Positions 17,517 through 27,017 of a stretch of DNA of 64,000 nt are shown here, piece after piece. The position numbers were made by a program, and so were the translations under genes. A model generated the notes under the pieces. That model was not told where the DNA came from. It saw only the letters and a list, made by a program, of their open reading frames with translations, and did no database searches. Position 1 is the stretch's first letter, and every line of letters starts with the position of its first letter. The DNA lies in assembly GCA_005779395.1 (NCBI GenBank), contig SXJP01000052.1:62001-126000 (forward strand), given 5' to 3'. This DNA is from Actinomycetota bacterium. GTDB lineage: Bacteria > Actinomycetota > Acidimicrobiia > IMCC26256 > PALSA-610.

Positions 17517-19553
17517 ATGCGAACTGAAGTCGATGTCCGGGCGGCTGACGAAGTTGGCAATAAGGTCCACAAGCGTCGCCTCGACATCGAGGCCTTGCGT
17601 GCTCTAGCTGTCGGTGGAGTTATCGCATCGCATTTCAACGTCGGTCTATTAGCTGGCGGTTTTGCTGGTGTCGATGTGTTCTTCGTGATTTCGGGCTTCT
17701 TAATCACCGGCCGGCTCCTAGAAGATTCAGCTGTGCCCCTCCGACGCCGTCTCATTGACTTCTATGCCCGGCGCGTGCGGCGGATCCTGCCCGCGGCAAC
17801 GTTTGTTCTGATCGCGACCGCACTTCTCGCAGCTTTCGTGCAGAACCCATACGAAGCCATCACGACTACATCACCCGACATTCGTTCTGCAGCAATGTTT
17901 ATTGTGAACCGCTCCTTCGTTTTTCGTGGGACCAATTACCTGCTCGAGGCTGGCGCGCCATCGATAGTCCAGCAATATTGGTCGCTGTCTGTAGAAGAAC
18001 AGTTCTACGCGATTTGGCCCTTGTTGCTTGGCCTCGGTGTCGGACTCGGTGCCCTGGTATTTGGTAGTCGCCAGCGTTTGAATCTCGCGATCGCTTGTTG
18101 TGTTGGCGTAGTTGGCCTGTCGTTCGTGATGTCGGTGCGCACGGTCGAAGCGAATCCGATTCCATCGTTCTTCTTGATTAATTATCGGGCCTGGGAACTC
18201 GGCGTCGGAGCACTGCTTGCGACAATCCCGGTCTTGGTGGCACGAATACCGCGCCGCGCCGCTACAAAGTTGATGCCGACCGGACTAGCCGCAATCTTGG
18301 CGACCTTCCTGCTCGTTGATAGAGAGACAACCTGGCCCGGTTTCGCTGTTGCTATCCCGGTACTTGCGACCGCCATCGTTATCGCTGCAGGCAACATCGG
18401 CGAGCCAACACGAGTTCACAAGGTCCTCGGAAATTCAGTCGTGCAACTAATCGGTCGCTGGTCATTTTCGCTATACCTGTGGCACTGGCCAATCCTGTTG
18501 CTTTTCACCGTTGAATCGACTTCCGTCGTAACGCGCCTCGTTGCTTTCGCTGTAACCATTGTCGCTGCCGGCCTTACCTTTAGGTGGGTTGAACAACCTG
18601 CACGGAACTGGCGATGGCTCCAGACACATGCGGGGGCAACCCTCGCACTCGGAGCGATTGCGATCGCACTTGGTATTGCGGTGGCTTCCCTTCCTACTGC
18701 AATAATCGGCGATCTGCATAGCGGACAACCGGCCGCAAAAATTACGCGAGCAATCGGATCGGCGCCATCTCCAACTCCGTTCGTACCAAGCAACATGCAA
18801 CCGAGCCTTATCAACGGCAGAAGTTCTCGCGATCGGTTCGCCGAGATTCGTAACAACTGCAAGAAATTCGGCGCATGCACTTATGGAGACACCGAAAGTG
18901 ACTTCGATGTCGTTCTATTCGGTGATTCGTTCGGCGGCCACTGGTCGGCAGCGCTCGACACTCTCGGACGCGAACGCGGTTGGCGAATAACGCGACTCAC
19001 ACGATCAGGATGCAGATCGACGATGACAGGTGATTCAACACTAAAGGAAATGCCGAAGTGCGTCCTATGGGCACGATCCGGATGGGAAACGATTCGGCAA
19101 GTCCAGCCCGAGGTCGTGATCTTGAGTAACCGTTGGGTCGAACAGCAAAAGCACGACGGACCGAACTTTGAAACTGAAGTTGCAAATGCCATCGCGTTGA
19201 GTGAAGGGCCGAGTCGCATCATCGTCCTCTCGCAAACCCCTCTAACCAAAGACGATCCGTTGGGTTGTCTCGCTGACCACTTAACAAGCGCCCTTGCCTG
19301 CGGCGCAAAGCCTTCTGATAGAGGCGTGGCTAGGGCAAATGTCGGCTTGCGCGCTGCGAGCACTAACGCAGGCGCATACTTCGCTGACCTGATTCCCGTG
19401 ATGTGCGCCGATGATTTCTGCCCAGCTATCGATGGCAACGTTCTCGTCTATCGCGAAACGTCACACGTGACATCGGTCTTCGCTCGTTCGCTAGCGGGCG
19501 ACTTCGGATCACAAATAGATGCAGCATTAGCGCAACTAACGCAAAGTGACTAG
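17517..19553 (+). CDS. Acyltransferase-3 / SGNH fusion membrane protein (OafA type), copy A
   Basis: 678 residues. Residues about 20-390 form the ten-helix acyltransferase-3 domain, with RRLDIEALRALAVGGVI, HFN, FAGVDVFFVISGFLIT, FYARRVRRILPA and YWSLSVEEQFYAIWPLL. A C-terminal SGNH hydrolase-like domain (about 470-670) carries FGDSFGGHW (block I) and a late HVT (block V). Proteins of this type bring acetyl groups across the membrane and place them on surface glycans, here likely an O-antigen-like or wall polysaccharide. The start at ATG 17517 follows the MRTEVDV pattern shared with copy B; it lies 86 bases after tRNA-Ser. A longer frame reaching into the tRNA is rejected. Confidence 0.9.
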   Translation: MRTEVDVRAADEVGNKVHKRRLDIEALRALAVGGVIASHFNVGLLAGGFAGVDVFFVISGFLITGRLLEDSAVPLRRRLIDFYARRVRRILPAATFVLIATALLAAFVQNPYEAITTTSPDIRSAAMFIVNRSFVFRGTNYLLEAGAPSIVQQYWSLSVEEQFYAIWPLLLGLGVGLGALVFGSRQRLNLAIACCVGVVGLSFVMSVRTVEANPIPSFFLINYRAWELGVGALLATIPVLVARIPRRAATKLMPTGLAAILATFLLVDRETTWPGFAVAIPVLATAIVIAAGNIGEPTRVHKVLGNSVVQLIGRWSFSLYLWHWPILLLFTVESTSVVTRLVAFAVTIVAAGLTFRWVEQPARNWRWLQTHAGATLALGAIAIALGIAVASLPTAIIGDLHSGQPAAKITRAIGSAPSPTPFVPSNMQPSLINGRSSRDRFAEIRNNCKKFGACTYGDTESDFDVVLFGDSFGGHWSAALDTLGRERGWRITRLTRSGCRSTMTGDSTLKEMPKCVLWARSGWETIRQVQPEVVILSNRWVEQQKHDGPNFETEVANAIALSEGPSRIIVLSQTPLTKDDPLGCLADHLTSALACGAKPSDRGVARANVGLRAASTNAGAYFADLIPVMCADDFCPAIDGNVLVYRETSHVTSVFARSLAGDFGSQIDAALAQLTQSD

Positions 19554-19673
19554 AGACCTGTTCGTGCTTCGGCAGACCACGCGATTACACGATTGACCGT
19601 CCAATGTGCAGCGCGCTATACATCTACATCGAAGTAACGGCTACGCGATGATTTTCGGACAGACGGAGAACTG

Positions 19674-21698
19674 ATGCAAACTGAAGTCGATGTTCCGAGG
19701 TCCGCAGAGGTCGCCGACTCGACCCACAAACGGCGTGTCGACATCGAGGCACTGCGCGCACTAGCTGTCGGTGGTGTTATCGCATTCCACTTCAATTTCG
19801 ATTTATTCGGTGGTGGTTACGCAGGCGTCGACGTCTTTTTTGTGATCTCTGGGTTCTTGATCACTAGCCGTCTCCTCGAAGAATCGGCACTCCCAATTAA
19901 GCAACGACTTATCGGTTTTTACGCTCGCCGTGTCCGTCGAATACTTCCAGCGGCCTCGTTCGTACTAATTGCGAGTGCTCTCCTCGCGACATTCATACAG
20001 CGCCCATTCGACGCGATTTCAGTGACAGCACCAGACGTTCGTTCTGCATCATTATTCATCGTGAATCGCGCTTTCGTAGTTCGCAACCATGGTTACCTTC
20101 TCGAAGCCGAAGCACCATCGCTGATCGAACAGTATTGGTCGCTTTCAGTAGAAGAACAGTTCTATGCGATCTGGCCACTTCTGCTCACGGTCTGTGTAGG
20201 GCTAGGTGTCGCCCTATTTGGCGATCGCTTGAGAAGGCACCTAACGATCCTTATTTGTTCGGGCGTGATCGTGCTTTCGTTTTTGTTATGTCTAAAGGAC
20301 GTCGATTCAAGACCTATTCCTTCATTCTTTTCTCTCCAGTACAGAGCCTGGGAACTTGGTATCGGTGCGTTATTAGCGACAAGCCCGGTGCTGTTGGCAC
20401 GAATCCCGCGCCGAATTGCCTTGGCTGCGACACCGGCAGGACTAATAGCGATTCTGGCGACATTCACGCTCGTAAGTCGTGAGACATCATGGCCTGGCAT
20501 CGCAACGATCGTGCCTGTTCTAGCAACAGCTCTCGTGATCGCCACTGGAAACACCGCGGGCGCGCGACCGTTAGACAAGCTGCTAGGGCATCCCGTAATC
20601 CAACTCATAGGACGATGGTCATTCTCGCTGTATCTATGGCACTGGCCTGTCTTGCTGCTCTTCACGAAAGATGAAACCTCCGCGCTGACCCTGTCCGCGG
20701 CCCTAGCGGTAACGATCGTCGCTGCTGGCCTCACATTCCGGTGGGTCGAACAGCCTGCTCGCAACTGGCGATGGCTACAAGAACGTCAGGGGCTCACGCT
20801 CGCGTTTGGCGCAGGCTTGACCGCGCTTGTAGTTGCAGCCTCATACCTACCAACAGCCATTATCGGCGATCTCCACAGCGGCAAGACCGCCACGCGAGTG
20901 ACTCGCTCGCTCGGAGACGCACCGACACCAACGCCGTACGTTCCGAGCAACCTCGAACCGAGCCTCCTCAACGGACGCAGCATCAATGACCCGAATGCGG
21001 CTATCAGAACGCTCTGCCTGACGGTTACGGACTGCGTGCTCGGCGACACCGAGAGCGACTTCAATGTCGTACTCTTCGGCGATTCATACGCAGGACATTG
21101 GTCCGCGGCGCTCGCAGCAGTTGGGCGCGAACGCGGATGGCGCGTGACTGTCTTAACCCGTGGTTGTCCCTCGACATTTTTCAAAAAGTCCGTACCAGGC
21201 AAACCAGTTTGTGCACCCTGGGCCCAAGCGATGTGGAAAGCAATCCAAAAAGACAAGCCAGAAGTTCTGATCCTGAGTAACCGCTGGTTAGAGCAGATCA
21301 AAGTAATCGGTCCAAAATTCGCACAAAATGTCGAGGACGCAATCGCACTGGCCAACAGCTCTACCCGAGTAATTGTTGTCTCACAAACTCCTCTGGCTAC
21401 CGACAACGCGCTCAGTTGTCTTGCTGAACACCTGAATGACGCTCTCGCATGCGGTTCTCAGCTCACCACTCATGATGTGCCATCAATAAATGATGACCTC
21501 AGGTCTGCGAGTTCGAACGCAGGCGCGTATTTCGCTGATCTAACACCACTGATGTGCATCGATGGCTTTTGCCCAGCGATCGACGGCACGACCCTTGTGT
21601 ACCGCGAAGGTGCGCACGTGACATCTTCGTTTGCACGAACACTCGCAGCCGACTTCGGAGATCACATAGACGCAGCGCTCACAGGATTGTCGCGTTGA
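19674..21698 (+). CDS. Acyltransferase-3 / SGNH fusion membrane protein (OafA type), copy B
   Basis: 674-residue tandem paralogue of the preceding gene, similar along its whole length: same N-terminal tag (MQTEVDV), RRVDIEALRALAVGGVI, YAGVDVFFVISGFLIT, SLSVEEQFYAIWPLL, and the SGNH part with FGDSYAGHW and HVTS. Divergence is greatest in the SGNH domain and in loop regions, so the two may acylate different sites or glycans. 120 bases separate the copies and hold no visible gene. The stop overlaps the TTG start of tadA. Confidence 0.9.
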   Translation: MQTEVDVPRSAEVADSTHKRRVDIEALRALAVGGVIAFHFNFDLFGGGYAGVDVFFVISGFLITSRLLEESALPIKQRLIGFYARRVRRILPAASFVLIASALLATFIQRPFDAISVTAPDVRSASLFIVNRAFVVRNHGYLLEAEAPSLIEQYWSLSVEEQFYAIWPLLLTVCVGLGVALFGDRLRRHLTILICSGVIVLSFLLCLKDVDSRPIPSFFSLQYRAWELGIGALLATSPVLLARIPRRIALAATPAGLIAILATFTLVSRETSWPGIATIVPVLATALVIATGNTAGARPLDKLLGHPVIQLIGRWSFSLYLWHWPVLLLFTKDETSALTLSAALAVTIVAAGLTFRWVEQPARNWRWLQERQGLTLAFGAGLTALVVAASYLPTAIIGDLHSGKTATRVTRSLGDAPTPTPYVPSNLEPSLLNGRSINDPNAAIRTLCLTVTDCVLGDTESDFNVVLFGDSYAGHWSAALAAVGRERGWRVTVLTRGCPSTFFKKSVPGKPVCAPWAQAMWKAIQKDKPEVLILSNRWLEQIKVIGPKFAQNVEDAIALANSSTRVIVVSQTPLATDNALSCLAEHLNDALACGSQLTTHDVPSINDDLRSASSNAGAYFADLTPLMCIDGFCPAIDGTTLVYREGAHVTSSFARTLAADFGDHIDAALTGLSR

Positions 21699-22186
21699 CC
21701 CACGGCTGGCTCGGCGAGACAACCTTCAGCACAGCCACCATCGACTCCCTCATGGGACAGGCCATCAGCGAAGCGCGACTCGCTGCCGACGAAGGCGAAG
21801 TTCCTGTCGGAGCGCTGGTCGTGTCGTTGTCTGACGGCTCAATAATCGCCTCACGTCACAACGAACGAGAAACATCTGGTGATCCGACTGCCCACGCTGA
21901 GATCCTTGCGATGCGCGACGCTTGCGCTCTCCGCGGCGACTGGCGTCTCGATAACTGCGCCGTGATTGTCACACTCGAGCCATGCCCGATGTGTGCCGGA
22001 GCCATTTGGGCATCCCGGGTTCCGCTCATTGTCTTCGGCGCCCACGACCCGAAGGCTGGGGCCGTTGGCACTCTCTACAACTTCTCTACCGACCCTCGGC
22101 TGAATCACGCAAGCAAGGTCGTCGCAGGTATTCGCGCAGAAGAATGCTCTGGTCTGCTCAGCGATTTTTTTGCAGCTAAACGCTGA
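21695..22186 (+). CDS. tadA: tRNA-specific adenosine deaminase
   Basis: Zinc deaminase converting A34 to inosine in tRNA-Arg(ACG). It has HAE (67-69, zinc His and proton-shuttle Glu) and PCPMC (96-100, two zinc Cys), with the family strings DEGEVPVGALVV, ASRHNERE and VFGAHDPKAGAVGTLYN. I chose the TTG at 21695, which overlaps the upstream stop (TTGA) and has AGGA ten bases before it; an ATG at 21752 would give 145 residues but trims the first helix. The enzyme is essential in most bacteria that have it. Confidence 0.9.
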   Translation: MTHGWLGETTFSTATIDSLMGQAISEARLAADEGEVPVGALVVSLSDGSIIASRHNERETSGDPTAHAEILAMRDACALRGDWRLDNCAVIVTLEPCPMCAGAIWASRVPLIVFGAHDPKAGAVGTLYNFSTDPRLNHASKVVAGIRAEECSGLLSDFFAAKR

Positions 22187-22236
22187 AAGCTGCGCCGACC
22201 AAGAGCCACGAACGCGCATCGTTTAGGATCGAAAAC

Positions 22237-22324
22237 GGAGGGATGCGAGAGCGGCCGAATCGGATGGTCTCGAACACCATTGTGGCGCAAGTCACCCAGG
22301 GTTCAAATCCCTGTCCCTCCGCCA
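22237..22324 (+). tRNA. serU: tRNA-Ser (anticodon CGA)
   Basis: 88 bases with encoded CCA. Acceptor GGAGGGA (22237-22243) pairs with TCCCTCC (22314-22320). The anticodon loop TCTCGAACA gives CGA, reading UCG. The first 27 or so bases are identical to those of the tRNA-Ser(GGA) gene at 17344; anticodon arm and variable arm differ. Gene symbol is nominal. Confidence 0.95.
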
Positions 22325-22328
22325 TTGG

Positions 22329-22362
22329 GGCCCCGGTCGAATATTCGGCCGGGGTTTCTTAT
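22329..22362 (+). terminator. Rho-independent terminator after tRNA-Ser(CGA)
   Basis: CCCCGG (22331-22336) pairs with CCGGGG (22349-22354), extended by partial pairing of TCGA and TCGG around an AT-rich loop, then TTTCTTATTT. It lies five bases after the tRNA CCA and would end the tRNA transcript on the plus strand. Confidence 0.8.
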
Positions 22363-23228
22363 TTCCCGAGATCGAGGCTCTGGTGGATTTCGAGCGCTGC
22401 GAGAGCGGTAGCGCGGTTGAACGCAAAAAAGTGCAGTCCTGGCACACCCGAATCGAGCAGTTCTTTGCAAAGGTCGATCGCTACGGACACGCCAACTGCT
22501 CTGACGGCTTCGGGACCCTTGTCTTCTACTGCATAGAGCCTGTCCGCAAACCAACCAGGGAACTCGCTCCCCTGGAGTTCTGTCATGCGCTTGATCGAGC
22601 CAAGAGTCGTAACCGGCATGATCCCAGGGATCACTGGCTTGTCACACCCAAGCTCAGCGAGTGTCCCTACAAGATCGAAGTAGTGATGTGCATCAAAAAA
22701 GAACTGCGTGATCGCGAAGTCAGCATTCTCGAGTTTTGCCGCCGTGTGAGCGCGGTCTTCGGTGAGGCTCGCCGACCGGGGATGTGGTTCAGGATGCGCG
22801 GCAACACCTACCGAAAAATCATTGACTTCTCTGACTAGCGCGACGAGCTCATCGGCGAACTCAAGTTCTCCCGGTGGGCCGTCGTACCCGACCGGCGGAT
22901 CGCCACCTAGCGCCAAGAGGTTTTCTACGACGCCGCCGTCGCGGTACGACACGATTAGATCGTGTAGTTCTTTGCGAGTATGCGCTGCGCAAGTGAGGTG
23001 CGCCATCGCAGTTACACCCTTCTCAGCATTTATACGCGTAACGAGGTCACGGGTCAACTCGCGGGTAGAACCACCCGCTCCATAAGTGACAGAGAAGAAT
23101 GACGGCGCTAGAGGGACGAGTTCGTCAACCGTCACCCAAAACTGTGCCTCGGCCTCAGCGGAACGCGGCGGCGAAAACTCAAACGAGTAACTCGGCCCGG
23201 CCGCGAGGATGTCGGAGATCTTCGTCAT
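22359..23228 (-). CDS. metF: Methylenetetrahydrofolate reductase
   Basis: 289-residue FAD-dependent TIM barrel that reduces 5,10-methylene-THF to 5-methyl-THF for methionine synthesis. Landmarks are SYSFEFSPPRSAEAEAQFW at the start (catalytic Glu in FEFSPP), SVTYGAGGSTRE, AHLTCAAHTRKEL, NLLALGGDPP, FFDAHHYFDL and PGIMPVTT. Length is typical. Twenty-three bases downstream of the copper ATPase gene, so possibly co-transcribed. I see no SAM or cobalamin riboswitch in front of it. Confidence 0.94.
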   Translation of the reverse strand: MTKISDILAAGPSYSFEFSPPRSAEAEAQFWVTVDELVPLAPSFFSVTYGAGGSTRELTRDLVTRINAEKGVTAMAHLTCAAHTRKELHDLIVSYRDGGVVENLLALGGDPPVGYDGPPGELEFADELVALVREVNDFSVGVAAHPEPHPRSASLTEDRAHTAAKLENADFAITQFFFDAHHYFDLVGTLAELGCDKPVIPGIMPVTTLGSIKRMTELQGSEFPGWFADRLYAVEDKGPEAVRAVGVSVAIDLCKELLDSGVPGLHFFAFNRATALAALEIHQSLDLGK

Positions 23229-23251
23229 CGAATCGTGCAGGGTAGTTCTGC

Positions 23252-25384
23252 TTAGGCGCGAATGCTACGAAAACGACGTAGACGCAATGAGTTTGTAACG
23301 ACAAACACCGAACTCGCTCCCATTGCCCCCGCAGCAATCATCGGATCAAGCAACCCGAATGCTGCGAGCGGGATTGCGGCAACGTTGTAAGCGAACGCCC
23401 AGAACAAATTGCCCTTGATGGTGGCAAGCGTGCGCCGCGCTAGCCGGATCGCATCTGCTGCGGCACGCAGGTCGCCTGACACGAGCGTAAGGTCGCTTGC
23501 CTCGATTGCGGCATCGGTACCCGTGCCGATCGCGATCCCGAGGTTGGCCGTCGCCAACGCCGGGGCGTCGTTGACCCCATCGCCGATCACAGCAACCGTC
23601 GCACCGTCATCTTGCAGTCGCCTAACTACATCTGACTTGCCAGCGGGCAGAACTCCAGCAATTACCTCGTCTATACCAACAAGTCGAGCGATATGACTCG
23701 CGCTTAGTTCTTGGTCGCCAGTAACCATTACGACCCGCAAACCGAGATTATGGAGTCCTTTGACAGCTTCAGCCGACGTGTCTTTGAGTGCATCTTCGAC
23801 TATGAACTGGCCGTGCTCCTTACCTCCCCAAGACGCTGACACAACCGTCGCGCCCCTAGCGATGTGATCATCGACGTTCGCTGCGCGTGCCATTTTGATT
23901 TCGATGCCATCGACGACAGCAGTCACGCCGACGCCCGGCTCTGCTGTGAATTCAGTTGGCTGACTGATAGCTATGCCCGCGTCTGTTGCCGCCGTGACTA
24001 CCGCCTTCGCTATTGGATGTTCCGACCCTGACTCTGCGCTCGCAGCGAACCGCAATACATCCGCTTCGGTGGTGTCGCCGGTAACTTCCACTTTGGCGAC
24101 GCGCATTTGACCCGTCGTGATCGTGCCTGTCTTATCGAGCACGACCGTGTCGATCGCTCGAGTTGCTTCTAGAACTTCGCCACCCTTGATGATGATTCCG
24201 AGTTGAGCGCCACGTCCAGTACCGACCATGAGCGCTGTTGGGGTCGCTAGACCGAGTGCGCAAGGACACGCAATGATCAGCACCGCTACGCCAGCAGTAA
24301 ACGCATCGAGTGCGGGGTGACCCGTAACCAGCCACAACAATATGGTCGTAACCGCAATCAGAATGACGATCGGGACAAAGACACTCGACACGCGATCTGC
24401 CAATCGTTGGACCTGCGCCTTCGATCCTTGTGCCTCATCGACAAGCCTCGCGATCTGCGCTAGCGCAGTATCGCTACCAACACGCATGGCTTCGACGGTA
24501 AGTAACCCGTTCGTGTTGATAGTTGCTCCGATGACCTCATCGCCAACACCGACGTCGACTGGTACAGGCTCGCCTGTGAGCATCGAAGCGTCGACAGCTG
24601 CAAACCCGGTTACGACGCGCCCGTCTGTCGCGATTCTCTCACCCGGCTTAACTATGAAACGGTCTCCAATACGCAACGAGGCGTTTGGAATCACGTCACC
24701 ATTTTCTAGAGTCGCTGTTTTTGCACCCAAAGCAAGTAGTGCTCTAAGCGCGTCTCCAGCTCGCCTTCGTGCCCGCCGTTCGAAGTAACGCCCGAGCAAC
24801 ACGAGTGCGACGATTACGCCACCGGTCTCGAAGTAAATCTCTGGCATGTCACTTTCGGCCATTGTCTGATGGCCGGAAGGACTGAGGAACAGCAACACGA
24901 TCGCTGACCAAATATATGTAGCCAAGGTTCCGACAGACACGAGCGTGTCCATTGTGACCGCGCGGTGGCGCAGGTTGAGGAAGGCAGCGCGGTGGAACGG
25001 CCACCCCGACCACGCGGTGATCGGGGTCGCAGTAGCAAAAGCGACCCATTCGTAGTTAGCGAACTGAGCGAACGGGAACATCGATACCACGAGTAGCGGA
25101 AAGGCGAACCCAGTAGCTACCGCTAGGCGCCGCCTCAGATCAAGCATCTCTAGGTCTGCTGGATCGGCCTGCTCGGGTTGCGGCACGGAGTACCCAAGCG
25201 CGGTGATCACAGATTCGAGGTCAGACTCAGCTAGCGAAGTGGGGTCAAAGACGACTGTGGCTTTGGCCGTCGCGAAGTTGACCGCTGCGGTACTAACACC
25301 AGCAAGGCCAGAGAGACTCCCCTCTATCCGCGCCGCACACGCAGCACAGGACATCCCTGCAATTGGGATATCGATCCTCGTCAT
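23252..25384 (-). CDS. copA: Copper-exporting P1B-type ATPase
   Basis: 710 residues. One N-terminal metal-binding domain with [10 protein letters not shown] (about 8-17), eight predicted membrane helices, the transport motif [14 protein letters not shown], phosphorylation loop [16 protein letters not shown] (the HP locus) and [10 protein letters not shown]. The CPC motif and MxCxxC domain indicate Cu(I). The ATG at 25384 gives [13 protein letters not shown]; the frame is open 66 codons further but that stretch overlaps the divergent gene's promoter. No CsoR- or CueR-type regulator is adjacent. Divergent from the FrhB-like gene. Confidence 0.94.
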   Translation of the reverse strand: MTRIDIPIAGMSCAACAARIEGSLSGLAGVSTAAVNFATAKATVVFDPTSLAESDLESVITALGYSVPQPEQADPADLEMLDLRRRLAVATGFAFPLLVVSMFPFAQFANYEWVAFATATPITAWSGWPFHRAAFLNLRHRAVTMDTLVSVGTLATYIWSAIVLLFLSPSGHQTMAESDMPEIYFETGGVIVALVLLGRYFERRARRRAGDALRALLALGAKTATLENGDVIPNASLRIGDRFIVKPGERIATDGRVVTGFAAVDASMLTGEPVPVDVGVGDEVIGATINTNGLLTVEAMRVGSDTALAQIARLVDEAQGSKAQVQRLADRVSSVFVPIVILIAVTTILLWLVTGHPALDAFTAGVAVLIIACPCALGLATPTALMVGTGRGAQLGIIIKGGEVLEATRAIDTVVLDKTGTITTGQMRVAKVEVTGDTTEADVLRFAASAESGSEHPIAKAVVTAATDAGIAISQPTEFTAEPGVGVTAVVDGIEIKMARAANVDDHIARGATVVSASWGGKEHGQFIVEDALKDTSAEAVKGLHNLGLRVVMVTGDQELSASHIARLVGIDEVIAGVLPAGKSDVVRRLQDDGATVAVIGDGVNDAPALATANLGIAIGTGTDAAIEASDLTLVSGDLRAAADAIRLARRTLATIKGNLFWAFAYNVAAIPLAAFGLLDPMIAAGAMGASSVFVVTNSLRLRRFRSIRA

Positions 25385-25419
25385 CTGCGAAGTCGTTGGC
25401 ACAACAAAATCGTATCCCG

Positions 25420-25439
25420 ACGACGTTCCAACTCGTCGT
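25420..25439. promoter_or_regulatory. Inverted repeat in the copA / frhB-like divergent promoter region
   Basis: ACGACG-N8-CGTCGT forms a 6-base dyad in the 115 bases between the copA start and the divergent gene. It could be an operator for a metal sensor, but the arms are short and CG-rich repeats arise easily here. Nothing else is clear in this gap. Confidence 0.25.
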
Positions 25440-25499
25440 GCCACCACGGCCACGAAATCACTTCGCCTTCGACCTCTAGATCGTGGCAGACTCGCGGCC

Positions 25500-26648
25500 A
25501 TGGTGGCTACAGAACCCAAAGCACAACCGAAGGAACGCTGGACTGCATCTTGGAAGCATCTATACGACGAGGTCGTTACCACCGGGTTGTGTACGGGATG
25601 TGCAGGCTGTGTTGTTGTGTGCCCACACTCAGTTCTTTCCTACGACGATAAGAACGGTGTCTACAAACCATGGCAGAACGAAGACAGCTACGGCGGACCA
25701 GCCGATTGCAGCCACGGCGACAAAGCATGCACAACTTGCACGCGGGCTTGTCCTCGTTTCGGATCGTGGGAGTCCGAGATCGATGAATTCATGTTCGGCC
25801 GTGCCCGTAAGCCAGAGGAACTTTCGGGCATCTACAAGGACGTAGTTCTCGCGAGAGCGACCGACCCGATTTTGCACGAGGTCGGCCAGGACGGTGGCCT
25901 CGTCTCGGCGATGCTCGTGTATGCACTCGAGCATGACCTGATTGACGCCGCACTTGTTTCCTACCTCGAAGGCGACGGGACCACATGGAAGGCCATCCCA
26001 GGTGTGGCTAGAACCCGCGAAGACGTGATCGCGAGCGCTGGGTCGCGCTACACATATAGCGCCAACACGATGGCCTACCTCGACCTAGAAAAATCCGAGG
26101 AACGCATCGCTCTTGTTGGGATGTCATGCCAGTCGAGTTCGCCGCCAGCCATGAAGCAACGCAAGGCTGGCAAAGTTGCACGCCGCATCTCGCTCAACAT
26201 CGGACTGCTCTGCAGTAAGACCTTCGATGATGCGATCTTCGAGGAGCTTTTCGAGGCCAAGTATGGGCTGAAGAAAAGCGAAATGAAGAAGATGAACATC
26301 AAGGGCGTGTTCCAGATATGGATGAAGAACGGCGATTACCACGAGGTCCCGCTCAAAGAGTGTCACGCCTGGACACGCGAGGGTTGCAAGATGTGCCCAG
26401 ACTTCGCAGCTGAGCACGCCGATATCTCAACAGGCGGCATCGGCGCATTCAACGACTGGACACTCACTATCGTCCGCACGGATGCTGGACGTGACCTGAT
26501 GGCACGACTGGTCGAAGATGGCTGGATCGAGACTCGCCCTGGCGACGATGACCCTGGCGCCATCGCCCTCATGCACAAGCTTGCGGCTAAGTCCCGCAAG
26601 CGTTGGCCGGAGTTTGCTGTGGAAGCGCCACGCCGGCTCGGAAAATAG
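25500..26648 (+). CDS. FrhB-like coenzyme F420 hydrogenase/dehydrogenase beta-subunit family protein
   Basis: 382-residue iron-sulfur flavoprotein-like protein. A ferredoxin-type cluster [12 protein letters not shown] (Cys31, 34, 37, 41) and a second cysteine group (Cys77, 80, 84) lead into the FrhB/FdhB domain: [53 protein letters not shown] and [10 protein letters not shown]. Family members oxidise or reduce F420 and pass electrons through Fe-S and FAD; plant and cyanobacterial relatives act on chlorophyll or divinyl reduction. The substrate here is unknown. The start at ATG 25500 gives the cluster near the N-terminus. Followed after 7 bases by a small receiver-like gene. Confidence 0.82.
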   Translation: MVATEPKAQPKERWTASWKHLYDEVVTTGLCTGCAGCVVVCPHSVLSYDDKNGVYKPWQNEDSYGGPADCSHGDKACTTCTRACPRFGSWESEIDEFMFGRARKPEELSGIYKDVVLARATDPILHEVGQDGGLVSAMLVYALEHDLIDAALVSYLEGDGTTWKAIPGVARTREDVIASAGSRYTYSANTMAYLDLEKSEERIALVGMSCQSSSPPAMKQRKAGKVARRISLNIGLLCSKTFDDAIFEELFEAKYGLKKSEMKKMNIKGVFQIWMKNGDYHEVPLKECHAWTREGCKMCPDFAAEHADISTGGIGAFNDWTLTIVRTDAGRDLMARLVEDGWIETRPGDDDPGAIALMHKLAAKSRKRWPEFAVEAPRRLGK

Positions 26649-26655
26649 TCGCACG

Positions 26656-26958
26656 GTGCGAGTCGTTGGCCTGATCGTCGATCTGATGGACCGATCTCGC
26701 ATCATGGCTGTGATCCCTGACGCGAAATTCACTAGTTTCCCGGCATCTATCGCAGATGCCGATGTTGTCGTGATCGATCTTTCTCGGGGACCAAACAATG
26801 TCGAAGTTGTGCGTGCTGGCCTCCCTGGTGCGCGAATCGTTGCATACGGGCCTCATGTCGACGAAGATGCCATGCAAGCAGCCAGAGATGCTGGAGCGAA
26901 CGAGGTATTCCCGCGATCACGATTCTTTCGCGATGTAGCCGGAGCCGTATTCGGCTGA
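26656..26958 (+). CDS. Small receiver-like (CheY-like) protein of unknown function
   Basis: About 100 residues from a GTG at 26656: VRVVGLIVDLMDRSRI, ADADVVVIDLS, GARIVAYGPHVDEDAMQAARDAGANEVFPRSRF. The alternating strands and the late 'A..AGA.EVF.RS.F' segment resemble the second half of response-regulator receiver domains; the Asp in VVVIDLS could align with the phosphorylation site. It lacks an output domain. Same strand and 7 bases after the FrhB-like gene. Family not recognised with certainty. Confidence 0.6.
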   Translation: MRVVGLIVDLMDRSRIMAVIPDAKFTSFPASIADADVVVIDLSRGPNNVEVVRAGLPGARIVAYGPHVDEDAMQAARDAGANEVFPRSRFFRDVAGAVFG

Positions 26959-27017
26959 GGCGCGATATATCACAACAGAACGTGTAACCCTTTGGCGTTA
27001 CTTTGGTCGCAGTGCCA

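Noticed and set aside
18416..19438. Two long minus-strand frames (154 and 185 codons) under acyltransferase copy A
   Set aside because: They mirror a clear membrane enzyme on the other strand and have Arg/Ser/Pro-rich composition with no domain.
17344..22324. Integrated element between the two tRNA-Ser genes
   Set aside because: No integrase, no target-site duplication beyond the tRNA identity itself, and the content (acyltransferases, tadA) is chromosomal.
22331..22354. Terminator for metF on the minus strand
   Set aside because: On the minus strand the hairpin is not followed by a T-run, so it was kept as a plus-strand terminator of the tRNA only.
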